Below, in pieces: positions 1 through 8,154 of a stretch of 64,000 nt of DNA. The notes under the pieces are model-generated. The model saw only the letters and a list, made by a program, of their open reading frames with translations, was not told the origin of the DNA and did no database searches. The first letter of the stretch is position 1, and each line of letters begins with the position of its first letter. The stretch comes from JBEBVQ01 sp964636205. Lineage in GTDB: Bacteria > Bacteroidota > Bacteroidia > Chitinophagales > Chitinophagaceae. The position numbers and the translations under genes were made by a program. The stretch covers positions 1 through 64,000 of the forward strand of contig CAZWPF010000001.1 in NCBI GenBank assembly GCA_964636205.1. Reading direction: 5' to 3'.

Positions 1-81
1 TTTGTATAATGTTTAGTGTGCGGTATTTTTCTGATTTGCGACAATTGTGATTATCGGTCGGGATGCAGACGGATTTAATAA

Positions 82-114
82 AAAAATGGGTTCTCCATAG
101 GACAACCCATTTTT
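82..114 (-). terminator. Rho-independent terminator after scoB
   Basis: An 11-bp perfect inverted repeat (82-92 with 104-114, loop of 11 bases) has a GGGTT/AACCC core flanked by A and T runs. Read on the minus strand it ends in a T run, about 60 bases past the scoB stop. Because the arms are A/T-flanked on both sides it could also act on plus-strand transcription. Confidence 0.75.
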
Positions 115-174
115 AATTGGTAAGTTATTATGTAGTTCGTTTCTGATTCAACACAGAAATGGAGGGGATTTGAA

Positions 175-831
175 TTAGTCGAACGACATTTCTTTCACAT
201 CGTCAGCAATGACCAACCGTCCGGCTGTTTTTGCCTTGATTTCTTCGATAGTTACTCCCGGCGCATACTCAATGCATTTGAAGCCCTCTTCAGTAATATC
301 GAAAACGCCCAGATCGGTAACTACTTTTTTGACACAGCGGATACCTGTCAAAGGAAGCGTACATTCCGGGAGTAATTTACTCTCTCCGGCTTTGTTGGTG
401 TGTTGCATCGCCACAATGATATTTCGGGCAGCTGCTACCAGATCCATTGCTCCACCCATTCCCTTTACCATTTTGCCCGGAATTTTCCAGTTAGCGATGT
501 CTCCGTTGTCGGCTACTTCCATAGCTCCCAAAACGGTTAAATCGACTTTACCGGCGCGTATCATGCCGAAGCTCATGGCACTATCGAAAAATACTGATCC
601 GGGTACGGTGGTAATGGTTTGTTTTCCAGCATTGATCAGGTCGGGATCTTCTTCACCTTCGTAGGGAAACGGCCCCATACCCAGCAATCCATTTTCGCTT
701 TGAAGCACGACGTTGATGCCTTGGGGGATATAATTGGCTACCAATGTTGGAATGCCAATTCCCAAGTTTACATAGTACCCGTCAACTAATTCCTTGGCTA
801 TGCGTTGGGCGATTTGTTCTTTGGTTAACAT
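175..831 (-). CDS. scoB: 3-oxoacid CoA-transferase subunit B
   Basis: This is the beta subunit of succinyl-CoA:3-oxoacid CoA-transferase, which moves CoA between succinyl-CoA and acetoacetate in ketone body and short-chain acid metabolism. The 218 residues match the usual subunit length. The SENG motif at 45-48 carries the expected catalytic glutamate (Glu46), in the context SENGLLGMGP. The conserved block around IPGKMVKGMGGAMDLV follows near 117-132. It is the second gene of a two-gene minus-strand operon, 101 bases after the alpha subunit, and a terminator lies downstream. The exact acceptor acid cannot be read from sequence, so AtoA-like substrate use is possible. Confidence 0.93.
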   Translation of the reverse strand: MLTKEQIAQRIAKELVDGYYVNLGIGIPTLVANYIPQGINVVLQSENGLLGMGPFPYEGEEDPDLINAGKQTITTVPGSVFFDSAMSFGMIRAGKVDLTVLGAMEVADNGDIANWKIPGKMVKGMGGAMDLVAAARNIIVAMQHTNKAGESKLLPECTLPLTGIRCVKKVVTDLGVFDITEEGFKCIEYAPGVTIEEIKAKTAGRLVIADDVKEMSFD

Positions 832-932
832 AGTATAAAATTATACAAATAGCCTGGAGCTATTTATTGTTAATATCGATTTGATTTCGCATGGATACCC
901 AAATGGGTTCCTCATTAGTATTGATTGCCGGA

Positions 933-1637
933 TTAAGGTCTTTTTCTGACGGTACGTTGCTCTATTCTTTTTTCATAATGAGGTCCCTGGAAAATCCTGT
1001 TTACATAGATGCCGGGTGTATGAATCTGATCCGGATCCAGCTCACCTGCCGGTACCAATTCTTCTACTTCAGCGATCGTGATTTTACCAGCCATAGCCAT
1101 GAGCGGATTAAAATTACGGGAGGTTGCGCGGAAAATCAGATTTCCCTGAGTATCCCCTTTCCATGCTTTGACTATCGCAAAGTCAGCGTCGAACGCTTCT
1201 TCCAGCAAATACTGTTTTCCCTTGAATTCTCTGATTTCTTTTCCTTCAGCTACTTCGGTACCCACTCCCGCAAGCAGGTAGACCGCCGGCATGCCGTAAC
1301 CGGCAGCCATGCATCGTGTCGCAAGTGTGCCCTGAGGAATAAGTTCTACCTCAAGTTCTCCGCTCAGCAATTGCCTTTCGAACTCAACATTTTCTCCTAC
1401 ATAGGAGGAGATCATTTTTTTGACCTGCTTTTGCTGCAGGAGCAGTCCGATCCCGAAATCGTCCACTCCGGCGTTATTGGAGATGCAGGTAAGATTGTTG
1501 ATACCTTTTTTTACAAGTGCATGGATACAGTTTTCAGGTATGCCACAAAGGCCGAAACCGCCAAACATCAGAGTCATTCCCGATTCAATATCTCGGACTG
1601 CCTCTTCAGCGTTGGCAACAACTTTATTTATACTCAT
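933..1637 (-). CDS. scoA: 3-oxoacid CoA-transferase subunit A
   Basis: Alpha subunit of the same CoA-transferase, 234 residues. The glycine-rich CoA-binding motif GGFGLCGIPE is at 26-35, near the N terminus as in the family. The C-terminal part contains DQIHTPGIYVNRIF, which is typical of subunit A. It is transcribed first and subunit B follows 101 bases later, the standard order. The upstream neighbour is the PLP enzyme gene, which ends 88 bases earlier on the same strand, so read-through is possible. Both subunits are needed for activity, and their adjacency supports the assignment. Confidence 0.93.
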   Translation of the reverse strand: MSINKVVANAEEAVRDIESGMTLMFGGFGLCGIPENCIHALVKKGINNLTCISNNAGVDDFGIGLLLQQKQVKKMISSYVGENVEFERQLLSGELEVELIPQGTLATRCMAAGYGMPAVYLLAGVGTEVAEGKEIREFKGKQYLLEEAFDADFAIVKAWKGDTQGNLIFRATSRNFNPLMAMAGKITIAEVEELVPAGELDPDQIHTPGIYVNRIFQGPHYEKRIEQRTVRKRP

Positions 1638-1725
1638 TTCAGTGGAATTTGAATTTAGTCATGCTAAATTATCTGAATCCGCCTGTTTTGGATTCTTAAA
1701 TTCGCAATTAATTGAAAATACTGTC

Positions 1726-2877
1726 TTACCCGATAGCCTGATTCAAATCTTCGATTAAATCTGAGGCATCTTCAATACCCACACTGAGTCGGATAAGAGA
1801 ATCCGCAAGACCGCGTGCTATCCGATCTTCTCTCGGGATAGACGCATGAGTCATCGATGCCGGGTGACCGATCAGTGATTCTACACCACCCAACGATTCA
1901 GCCAAAGCAAAGAGTTGTGTCTTTTTCAGCACCGACATAGCGGTTTCGATATTATCGTCTTTCAGCGTGAATGAGATCATTCCTCCAAATCCGCGCATTT
2001 GCTTTTTGGCAATCTCATGGTTGGGATGATCTTCGAAGCCGCACCAATAAACTTTACCTACTTTGGGATGATTACGCAGAAATTTGGCCACTGCTTCCCC
2101 ATTTTCACAATGGCGTTGCATGCGCACGTGTAATGTTTTGATACCACGCAATACCAGCCAGCAGTCGTGTGGTCCGGGTACAGCGCCACAACTGTTTTGA
2201 ATAAAACGGAGTTTTTCTTCCAGCGTTGTATCATTGGTGATTAATGCACCGTGTACCACGTCGGAGTGACCGCCCAGGTATTTTGTAGCAGAGTGCAGAA
2301 CGATATCTGCACCTAAATCCAAAGGATTCTGCAAATAAGGTGAGGCAAAAGTATTGTCTACTACCATTATGAGATTGTGTTCTTTGGTTATTGCAGCTGC
2401 TCCTGCGATATCAATAATATTCAGCAATGGATTGGTTGGAGTTTCCACCCATACCATTTTGGTGTTTTCGTTGATATAGTCGCGGATATTCGATACGGAA
2501 TGCATATCGATGAAATGGAACTTTATTCCGTAGTTTGCATATACCCTTGTAAATATACGGTAGGTGCCGCCATAAAGATCATTAGAAACGATGACTTCAT
2601 CTCCCGGCTGCAATAATTTGGATACCGCATCAGTCGCTGCCATTCCGCTACCAAAAGAAAGACCAAACTTCCCGTTTTCAATGGCAGCAAGTGCATTTTC
2701 CAAAGCAGTACGGGTGGGGTTCTGAGTACGTGCGTATTCATAGCCCTTATGTTCACCCGGTGCTGATTGCACATAGGTCGATGTCTGATAAATGGGTGTC
2801 ATAATAGCCCCTGTAGTCGGGTCGGGCTCGACCCCGGCGTGTATAAGGCGCGTAGCCAGTTTATATGTATCTTTCAT
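1726..2877 (-). CDS. Trans-sulfuration PLP enzyme (cystathionine gamma-synthase/lyase family)
   Basis: A fold-type I PLP enzyme of the Cys/Met metabolism family, 383 residues, the normal length. The PLP lysine is Lys199 in SATKYLGGHSD. Asp174 in VVDNTFASP should contact the cofactor pyridine nitrogen, and the phosphate-binding SFGSGMAA lies at 74-81. Members make cystathionine from an activated homoserine and cysteine (MetB), or cleave cystathionine to cysteine (MccB/CGL). The two are too alike to separate by reading alone, so no symbol is given. A TATCTTTG promoter box lies close upstream. The gene stands apart from other sulfur genes here. Confidence 0.9.
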   Translation of the reverse strand: MKDTYKLATRLIHAGVEPDPTTGAIMTPIYQTSTYVQSAPGEHKGYEYARTQNPTRTALENALAAIENGKFGLSFGSGMAATDAVSKLLQPGDEVIVSNDLYGGTYRIFTRVYANYGIKFHFIDMHSVSNIRDYINENTKMVWVETPTNPLLNIIDIAGAAAITKEHNLIMVVDNTFASPYLQNPLDLGADIVLHSATKYLGGHSDVVHGALITNDTTLEEKLRFIQNSCGAVPGPHDCWLVLRGIKTLHVRMQRHCENGEAVAKFLRNHPKVGKVYWCGFEDHPNHEIAKKQMRGFGGMISFTLKDDNIETAMSVLKKTQLFALAESLGGVESLIGHPASMTHASIPREDRIARGLADSLIRLSVGIEDASDLIEDLNQAIG

Positions 2878-2899
2878 TTTTTAGATAAATAGATGTTCG

Positions 2900-2907
2900 C
2901 AAAGATA
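2900..2907 (-). promoter_or_regulatory. -7 box upstream of the trans-sulfuration gene
   Basis: On the minus strand this reads TATCTTTG, an exact match to the Bacteroidota -7 consensus TAnnTTTG. It lies 22 bases upstream of the start codon. No convincing -33 TTTG is seen at the usual spacing, so the call rests on the -7 box and its position. Confidence 0.45.
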
Positions 2908-2949
2908 CGTATTTGTATAGGCACCACAGCGGGTTCCCAAAAATGAAAA

Positions 2950-2978
2950 TGCCTGTCTGAGGAAGAGGCAGACAGGCA
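2950..2978 (-). terminator. Terminator after the FISUMP/T9SS gene
   Basis: A 10-bp perfect inverted repeat (2950-2959 with 2969-2978, arms TGCCTGTCTG and CAGACAGGCA) has a 9-base loop. On the minus strand it is followed by a T-rich stretch. It lies 30 bases past the stop of the upstream minus-strand gene and before the promoter of the next gene. Confidence 0.82.
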
Positions 2979-3007
2979 GTTATTTTGGTTTTAGGATGTT
3001 AAGGGAG

Positions 3008-4501
3008 TTACTTAATCGCTTCTGATATTTTGATCAATCTTCCCCTTCCCATCAGTATTCCATTTTGGTCAGAAAGGCTAAGGATATAGATACCGGGGGG
3101 TAAATCTTTGATATCCAGTTGAACTACTTTCTCAGCATGTAGTACTTCCCGGCCATCAGATGTATAAACTCTGGCATTTATCGGTTTCCCCGTATCAAAA
3201 TAAACCAGGCTATTGGCCGGATTCGGATAATAATGGATGTTTCGGAGCTCCTCCCTAACCGAGGGAATTCCCAAATTGGTCACTATATATGGTATATCCG
3301 TCGAGTCGGTACAACCAAATCGATCGGTCGCTTTTACCGTATAACGATCATTCTCAGGGACGATATAGAAGGAGTCGGTAGCACCCGGAATTAAGTTGCC
3401 GTCGCGATACCACTGCCAGGTTTGGAAATTGCCCCCCGAGGCAAATAAAGTGTCTCGGCTAACAGAGATGAGTATTCTGGCAAAGGGAGGAACATATACC
3501 TGAATGCTACTGCGGATTCCGGTATCACCACAATTGTTGATCGAAGCAACGCTGATATCGAATAACCCACTCATGCTGCCAACAGTTGCTGTTACAGAAT
3601 TAGCGATTACCGTGCCCACCCAGCCGACCGGCAGCGTCCAGATATATTGAACGTTGGAAGGGGCACCGGGAACGACATAGGTTTGCATACTACCGACACA
3701 TACCGTATCTGCCCCTTCGGGATTCCCAAGCACCGGAGGGTCGAAGCAACCTTCCACGCAGCGACAGCTACGACCATAACTCCTGGGACCGGCAACCGTA
3801 TTATTGACATTGTTAGTACTCTCATGAATTTGAAAGTATTGAGAACTCATAGAGGAATGGTGGAGTGTGCGACTGTGGTAGGCGCCTGCTATTCCTACAT
3901 TACTCATACTCCCAAAAGTGGTGCGGGTTCCCGCTAAGGTTAGTTTCAAGTGCGAAGCAAAGGCAGTCGCCGGATTGGTTATGTTTTCTGAACGTATAAG
4001 CTGACCCCACTCGGAGGAGTCTGGTGTGTGCCAGCCCGGACCGACTGCTATGCAGGGATCAATGCCATTGGTGGCAGAGGCAGGCGACTGCCCCCATGTG
4101 TCAGTACCAGGATTGCCACCCGCCCACCACTCCGGTGAAGGATTACTCCGAAGAAATTCAGGAATACCGTTTCCTAATCCTGAAGGATTGTTCGCGGGGA
4201 GGGTATTAGTCTGTAACAAGGCGCTGGTGCGTATCTGATGGCCATCATCCCAGCGTCCCCATTGGAATAGATCACCGTAAGCCGCCTCATCTTTAAGCGA
4301 ATCCGCAACCTTTATCGCACCCAAATTTTGTTGCAGCCATACTTTCCCATCAGCTGCCCTAACCGTCTTATAAACCACATTGTTGCCTCTGTAAGTAAAT
4401 ACCACCGAACCGGTATCTCCGGGATTAGGACCAGGTATGGTTTGCCCATGTGAAAACAAGGATAACAAAATGAAAAATGCCGTGCATAAAATTAATCTCA
4501 T
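3008..4501 (-). CDS. Secreted FISUMP-domain protein with T9SS sorting domain
   Basis: A predicted exported protein of 497 residues. It has an N-terminal signal peptide (MRLILCTAFFILLSLFSHGQ). The next ~230 residues resemble the Fibrobacter major paralogous (FISUMP) domain: KVWLQQNLG near 53, YGDLFQWGRW near 75, GWHTPDSSEW near 156 and a late RSYGRSCRCVEG near 241. Two Ig/PKD-like segments follow (about 255-400). The last ~75 residues form a type A T9SS sorting domain, with YPNPA, DGREV and PPGIYIL motifs. It is probably secreted and attached to the cell surface. The ligand is unknown. A strong terminator follows, and the gene appears monocistronic. Confidence 0.85.
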   Translation of the reverse strand: MRLILCTAFFILLSLFSHGQTIPGPNPGDTGSVVFTYRGNNVVYKTVRAADGKVWLQQNLGAIKVADSLKDEAAYGDLFQWGRWDDGHQIRTSALLQTNTLPANNPSGLGNGIPEFLRSNPSPEWWAGGNPGTDTWGQSPASATNGIDPCIAVGPGWHTPDSSEWGQLIRSENITNPATAFASHLKLTLAGTRTTFGSMSNVGIAGAYHSRTLHHSSMSSQYFQIHESTNNVNNTVAGPRSYGRSCRCVEGCFDPPVLGNPEGADTVCVGSMQTYVVPGAPSNVQYIWTLPVGWVGTVIANSVTATVGSMSGLFDISVASINNCGDTGIRSSIQVYVPPFARILISVSRDTLFASGGNFQTWQWYRDGNLIPGATDSFYIVPENDRYTVKATDRFGCTDSTDIPYIVTNLGIPSVREELRNIHYYPNPANSLVYFDTGKPINARVYTSDGREVLHAEKVVQLDIKDLPPGIYILSLSDQNGILMGRGRLIKISEAIK

Positions 4502-4779
4502 AGTTAATCGTTTAAATGAAGACCTTATAAAAACTGTATAAAGATAGAGTGTGGACCGCTGGTCAAGACGGATTTCGAAATTATATAATGTTACGATTGT
4601 ATGTTAGAGTAAAAACACGGATATTGTAAAGTTTAATGTTTTAGTGTTTAGGTGGCAACCGGTCGGGTCTGAAAGATTTTTGCTGGATAAGACTAATTTT
4701 TGTCTCGAAGGTTTGCAGTGTTGATGGAACGCTCTTTGTGCGGTTAGTTATTATGCCCCTTTATCCGTTAATTTGTGCT

Positions 4780-7700
4780 ATGAGTTTACAGCGTTTTTTC
4801 ATTCTTTTTCTGGTATTTACAACCGGTTGGTCTTCTGTCAGTTTTGGTCAGAGCGCAGCCCGCAGTCGATGGGTAGATAGTGTCTATCAATCTCTTACTC
4901 TGGAAGAGCGAATAGGTCAGATGTTTATGGTCGCAGCCTATTCCGGAGGAAAAAATTACAATGAAGCTGAAATCAACCGTCTTATCCTCAATAAGCAAAT
5001 AGGTGGTTTGATTTTCATGCAGGGTGGTCCGGCAAGGCAAGCCTTATTGACTAATAAATATCAGGCGGCTGCTAATGTTCCCCTGTTAATCGGAATGGAT
5101 GCCGAATGGGGTCTAGGGATGCGACTCGATAGTGTTGCCAATTTTCCGAGACAAATGATGCTAGGTGCGACAGACGATTCTTTGCTCATGTACCAAGTGG
5201 GGGCGGCAATTGCTGCGCAGTGCAATCGGCTGGGGGTTCATATCAATTTTGCCCCGGTAGTGGATGTGAACAATAACGCTGCAAATCCGGTAATTAATGT
5301 TCGTTCTTTCGGAGAAGATAAAACAAGGGTTGCCAGAATGGGGATCGCCTATATGCATGGGCTGCAGAAGCATGGAGTACTTGCTTGCGCCAAACATTTT
5401 CCCGGACATGGTGATACTGATGTAGATTCTCATAAAGATTTACCGATCATCAAAAAATCGGTCGCACAATTAGACTCACTGGAACTTTATCCTTTCAGGG
5501 AATTAATTCGTGCAGGCGTAAAGAGTATGATGGTTGCTCACCTGGAAGTGCCCGCTCTGGAACAAGAGAAAAATGTACCTACGACGCTCTCCAAAATCAC
5601 CATCACCGGTTTGCTCAAACAGAAGATGGGGTATCAAGGTTTGATTTTTACAGATGCCATGAATATGAAGGGTGTCACTAAGTATTACGACCCGGGAGAA
5701 GCTGATCTGCGTGCATTCCTGGCCGGTAACGATGTGTTGTTATTCTCTCAGGATGTACCCGTGGCCATTCAGAAAATTAAAGAAGCCTTAGCGCAGAATA
5801 AAGTCAACGAGCAAGACCTCGAACATCGGGTAAAAAAGATTCTGGGCGCAAAATATGATGTGGGATTGCACCAATGGAAGCCAATCAGGATAAATGGTAT
5901 CGTGGCGGATCTGAACAAGGAAATAGTGCCGATGCGTCAGCGCGTGGCCGAAGCCGCTGTAACTTGGATTAGGGATGAAAACGATATCGTAAACAAATTA
6001 AACAGTCCGGGCAATCGTATCGGCTATGTAGCCGTAAATGCGTCATCGAGTGCCATGTATAATCAGTTAAAAACTCAGGCTACAGTGGCGTTCCGAGCTC
6101 TTCCAAAGGGGAGCACAGATGCTACTTCGCGGAGTATCATCAATGAAATTAATACTAACAATGCCACTATTATCGCTGTCCACAATCTGAATATTTATCC
6201 GGGCAAATCGGGTAATTACGGACTGGATATCATGCAGCTGAATTTTCTGAAGCAGGTGTATAAGCGGAAGGATATTATGATTGTGGTAATGGGCAATCCA
6301 TATTTGTTGAAGGATTTTTGCGAAGTCGGATCGGCAATTGTAGGTTACGAAGATGATACGCTTACCCAAAAGGTAGTTGCAGAAATTCTCCAAGGCACCC
6401 GTGAAGCCACAGGTCGATTGCCGGTTACTCCATGTAAGAGCATCTTGCCTCGCAGTACCGGAATGAAAATACCCGGCGCCAAAATAATTGAAACACTTGA
6501 TAGTATTAATCTTCCACCCGATCGTTTATACAAGGTCTTTCACGTAGAGGATGCCGGAGTGACAAACCCTATGGCTTTGGATAAGCTCAACCTTTTTATC
6601 GAACGCTGCGTGGTGGCGCAGGCATTTCCGGGTTGTCGCATAATAGCCGCTAAAGACGGCAAAGTATTTTACAACGAGTCGTTTGGCACTTATAGTTATG
6701 ATTCCGATCAGAAAGTAACCGCGGCCACCATGTACGATCTGGCATCATTGACTAAAATTCTTTCCACCACATTGGCGGTTATGAAATTGTATGAAGAAGG
6801 GAAATTGCAATTGAATAAGCAGCTAGGCGATTACTTACCCATGGTTCAAAACAGTCCGCACGCACGTGCTACCATCAAAAACTTATTATTGCATCAGGCA
6901 GGACTTAAAGCGTGGATCCCTTTTTATAAACAAACAATCGAAGCTTCCGGTCAGCTGAATCCCGCTCTCTATCGACAGCGCCCCGAACCGGGATTTAATC
7001 AACAGGTGGCGGCGAACTTGTATCTAAGAAACGATTACGTAGACTCTATCTGGCAAAGGATTAACCAGGAGCCGGCAGAAAATCGGGGGAAGGGTGTCTA
7101 TAGTGACCTGGATTTTTTTTATCTGGCCGCGGTGGTGGAAAAGATTAGCGGCCAACGGATAGATCAATATGTTCATGAGCATTTTTACAAGCCACTGGGA
7201 CTTACCAAGATCTTGTACAATCCGTTGAGGTCTGTAGATGCAGCTTTGATAGCCCCTACAGAAAATGATATGGTTTTTAGGAATCAAATTCTACGTGGTT
7301 ATGTTCATGACCAGGCCGCGGCTATGATGGGTGGCGTAGCCGGACATGCGGGATTGTTTGCTACCGCTAATGATGTGGCGGTACTTATGCAAATGTTGGT
7401 AAACAAAGGTCTGTACAAGGGTGTTCGGTATTTTAAAGAGGAAACGGTCGAGTACTTTACAGCCTATCATTCTGCTATAAGCAGGAGAGGATTGGGGTTT
7501 GACAAGCCGGAAGCAGATGCGAAGAATGCGGCTGTCACCAGCAATAGATGCAGCGGGTATACTTTTGGTCATTTAGGTTTTACCGGTACTTGCACCTGGG
7601 CAGATCCCGAACATGGAATCATATTCGTGCTGCTATCGAATCGAGTGCATCCTTCAGCCGATAACAAAAAAATTACCACGCTGAAAGTGCGAACACAAGC

Positions 7701-7788
7701 GATGGATTATATTTACGAGGCTCTGGGAATCCCTGTGAATACAAACCGCCCTGCTGTTAAAAGCAAGCAACTCGCACAGTTTAAATAA
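4780..7788 (+). CDS. GH3 beta-N-acetylglucosaminidase fused to serine hydrolase (beta-lactamase fold)
   Basis: A two-domain exported enzyme. I chose the ATG at 4780 because it gives a clean signal peptide (MSLQRFFILFLVF, cleavage near FGQ); in-frame starts also exist at 4753 and at a GTG at 4738. Residues ~35-350 are a NagZ-like GH3 domain with KHFPGHGDTD (205-214) supplying the His general acid/base and Asp292 in TDAMNMKG as nucleophile. The middle resembles the GH3 C-terminal domain. Residues ~580-980 form a class C beta-lactamase fold with SLTK (Ser656, Lys659), a YSD motif and GHLGFTGT. In Bacillus the same two activities are separate neighbours (NagZ and AmiE) that recover cell-wall muropeptides. 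By analogy this fusion probably removes GlcNAc and then the peptide from muropeptides. Confidence 0.9.
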   Translation: MSLQRFFILFLVFTTGWSSVSFGQSAARSRWVDSVYQSLTLEERIGQMFMVAAYSGGKNYNEAEINRLILNKQIGGLIFMQGGPARQALLTNKYQAAANVPLLIGMDAEWGLGMRLDSVANFPRQMMLGATDDSLLMYQVGAAIAAQCNRLGVHINFAPVVDVNNNAANPVINVRSFGEDKTRVARMGIAYMHGLQKHGVLACAKHFPGHGDTDVDSHKDLPIIKKSVAQLDSLELYPFRELIRAGVKSMMVAHLEVPALEQEKNVPTTLSKITITGLLKQKMGYQGLIFTDAMNMKGVTKYYDPGEADLRAFLAGNDVLLFSQDVPVAIQKIKEALAQNKVNEQDLEHRVKKILGAKYDVGLHQWKPIRINGIVADLNKEIVPMRQRVAEAAVTWIRDENDIVNKLNSPGNRIGYVAVNASSSAMYNQLKTQATVAFRALPKGSTDATSRSIINEINTNNATIIAVHNLNIYPGKSGNYGLDIMQLNFLKQVYKRKDIMIVVMGNPYLLKDFCEVGSAIVGYEDDTLTQKVVAEILQGTREATGRLPVTPCKSILPRSTGMKIPGAKIIETLDSINLPPDRLYKVFHVEDAGVTNPMALDKLNLFIERCVVAQAFPGCRIIAAKDGKVFYNESFGTYSYDSDQKVTAATMYDLASLTKILSTTLAVMKLYEEGKLQLNKQLGDYLPMVQNSPHARATIKNLLLHQAGLKAWIPFYKQTIEASGQLNPALYRQRPEPGFNQQVAANLYLRNDYVDSIWQRINQEPAENRGKGVYSDLDFFYLAAVVEKISGQRIDQYVHEHFYKPLGLTKILYNPLRSVDAALIAPTENDMVFRNQILRGYVHDQAAAMMGGVAGHAGLFATANDVAVLMQMLVNKGLYKGVRYFKEETVEYFTAYHSAISRRGLGFDKPEADAKNAAVTSNRCSGYTFGHLGFTGTCTWADPEHGIIFVLLSNRVHPSADNKKITTLKVRTQAMDYIYEALGIPVNTNRPAVKSKQLAQFK

Positions 7789-7840
7789 TCCGATTGACCA
7801 ATACCTGGCTTACAGATTAAGCCGCATTTCTCCCCCGGTA

Positions 7841-8077
7841 TTAGTTATCAATTTTCTCCAATAGGTCACTCACAGCCAAAATAAGATTCTCAGGAAGCGC
7901 TAAACCCTTGCCATTTACCACATCATAACGCCCCAAGGGAGACCATGCCATCACAAAGCGCGGGAATTCCGGAATGTTTATTTCAAAATGCATCCCATTC
8001 CGTTTAAGCATGGGTATAATAACTGCTAGTACGGTTTTACCGTCGAAACTCAAAGGGCTGGAAAAGTTAGCTGGCAT
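7841..8077 (-). CDS. Small conserved-looking hypothetical protein
   Basis: A 78-residue protein without signal peptide or membrane segment. It has a hydrophobic strand pattern (KTVLAVIIPML near 14-24), a central FVMAWSPLGRYD and a C-terminal acidic helix (ILAVSDLLEKI). I do not recognise a named family, though short proteins with a similar WSPLGRYD centre seem familiar from Chitinophagaceae. It sits convergent to the GH3 fusion and divergent from the aminopeptidase gene. Codon use is like its neighbours, and no competing frame is open in the interval. Function is unknown. Confidence 0.6.
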   Translation of the reverse strand: MPANFSSPLSFDGKTVLAVIIPMLKRNGMHFEINIPEFPRFVMAWSPLGRYDVVNGKGLALPENLILAVSDLLEKIDN

Positions 8078-8154
8078 GCGGTAAAATTAGACATAGAAAG
8101 GAACATGGCCTATGGTTCGTTTTAATTATATTTATCAGTAAGATCATTCTTAAA

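Noticed and set aside
891..1652. A 253-codon open frame on the plus strand.
   Set aside because: It is antisense to scoA almost throughout, and scoA has clear family motifs. The antisense translation is cysteine- and phenylalanine-rich, typical of a shadow frame.
7807..7823. A hairpin (GGCTTA/TAAGCC) after the GH3 fusion gene.
   Set aside because: The 6-bp stem is not followed by a T run on either strand, so I could not support it as a terminator.
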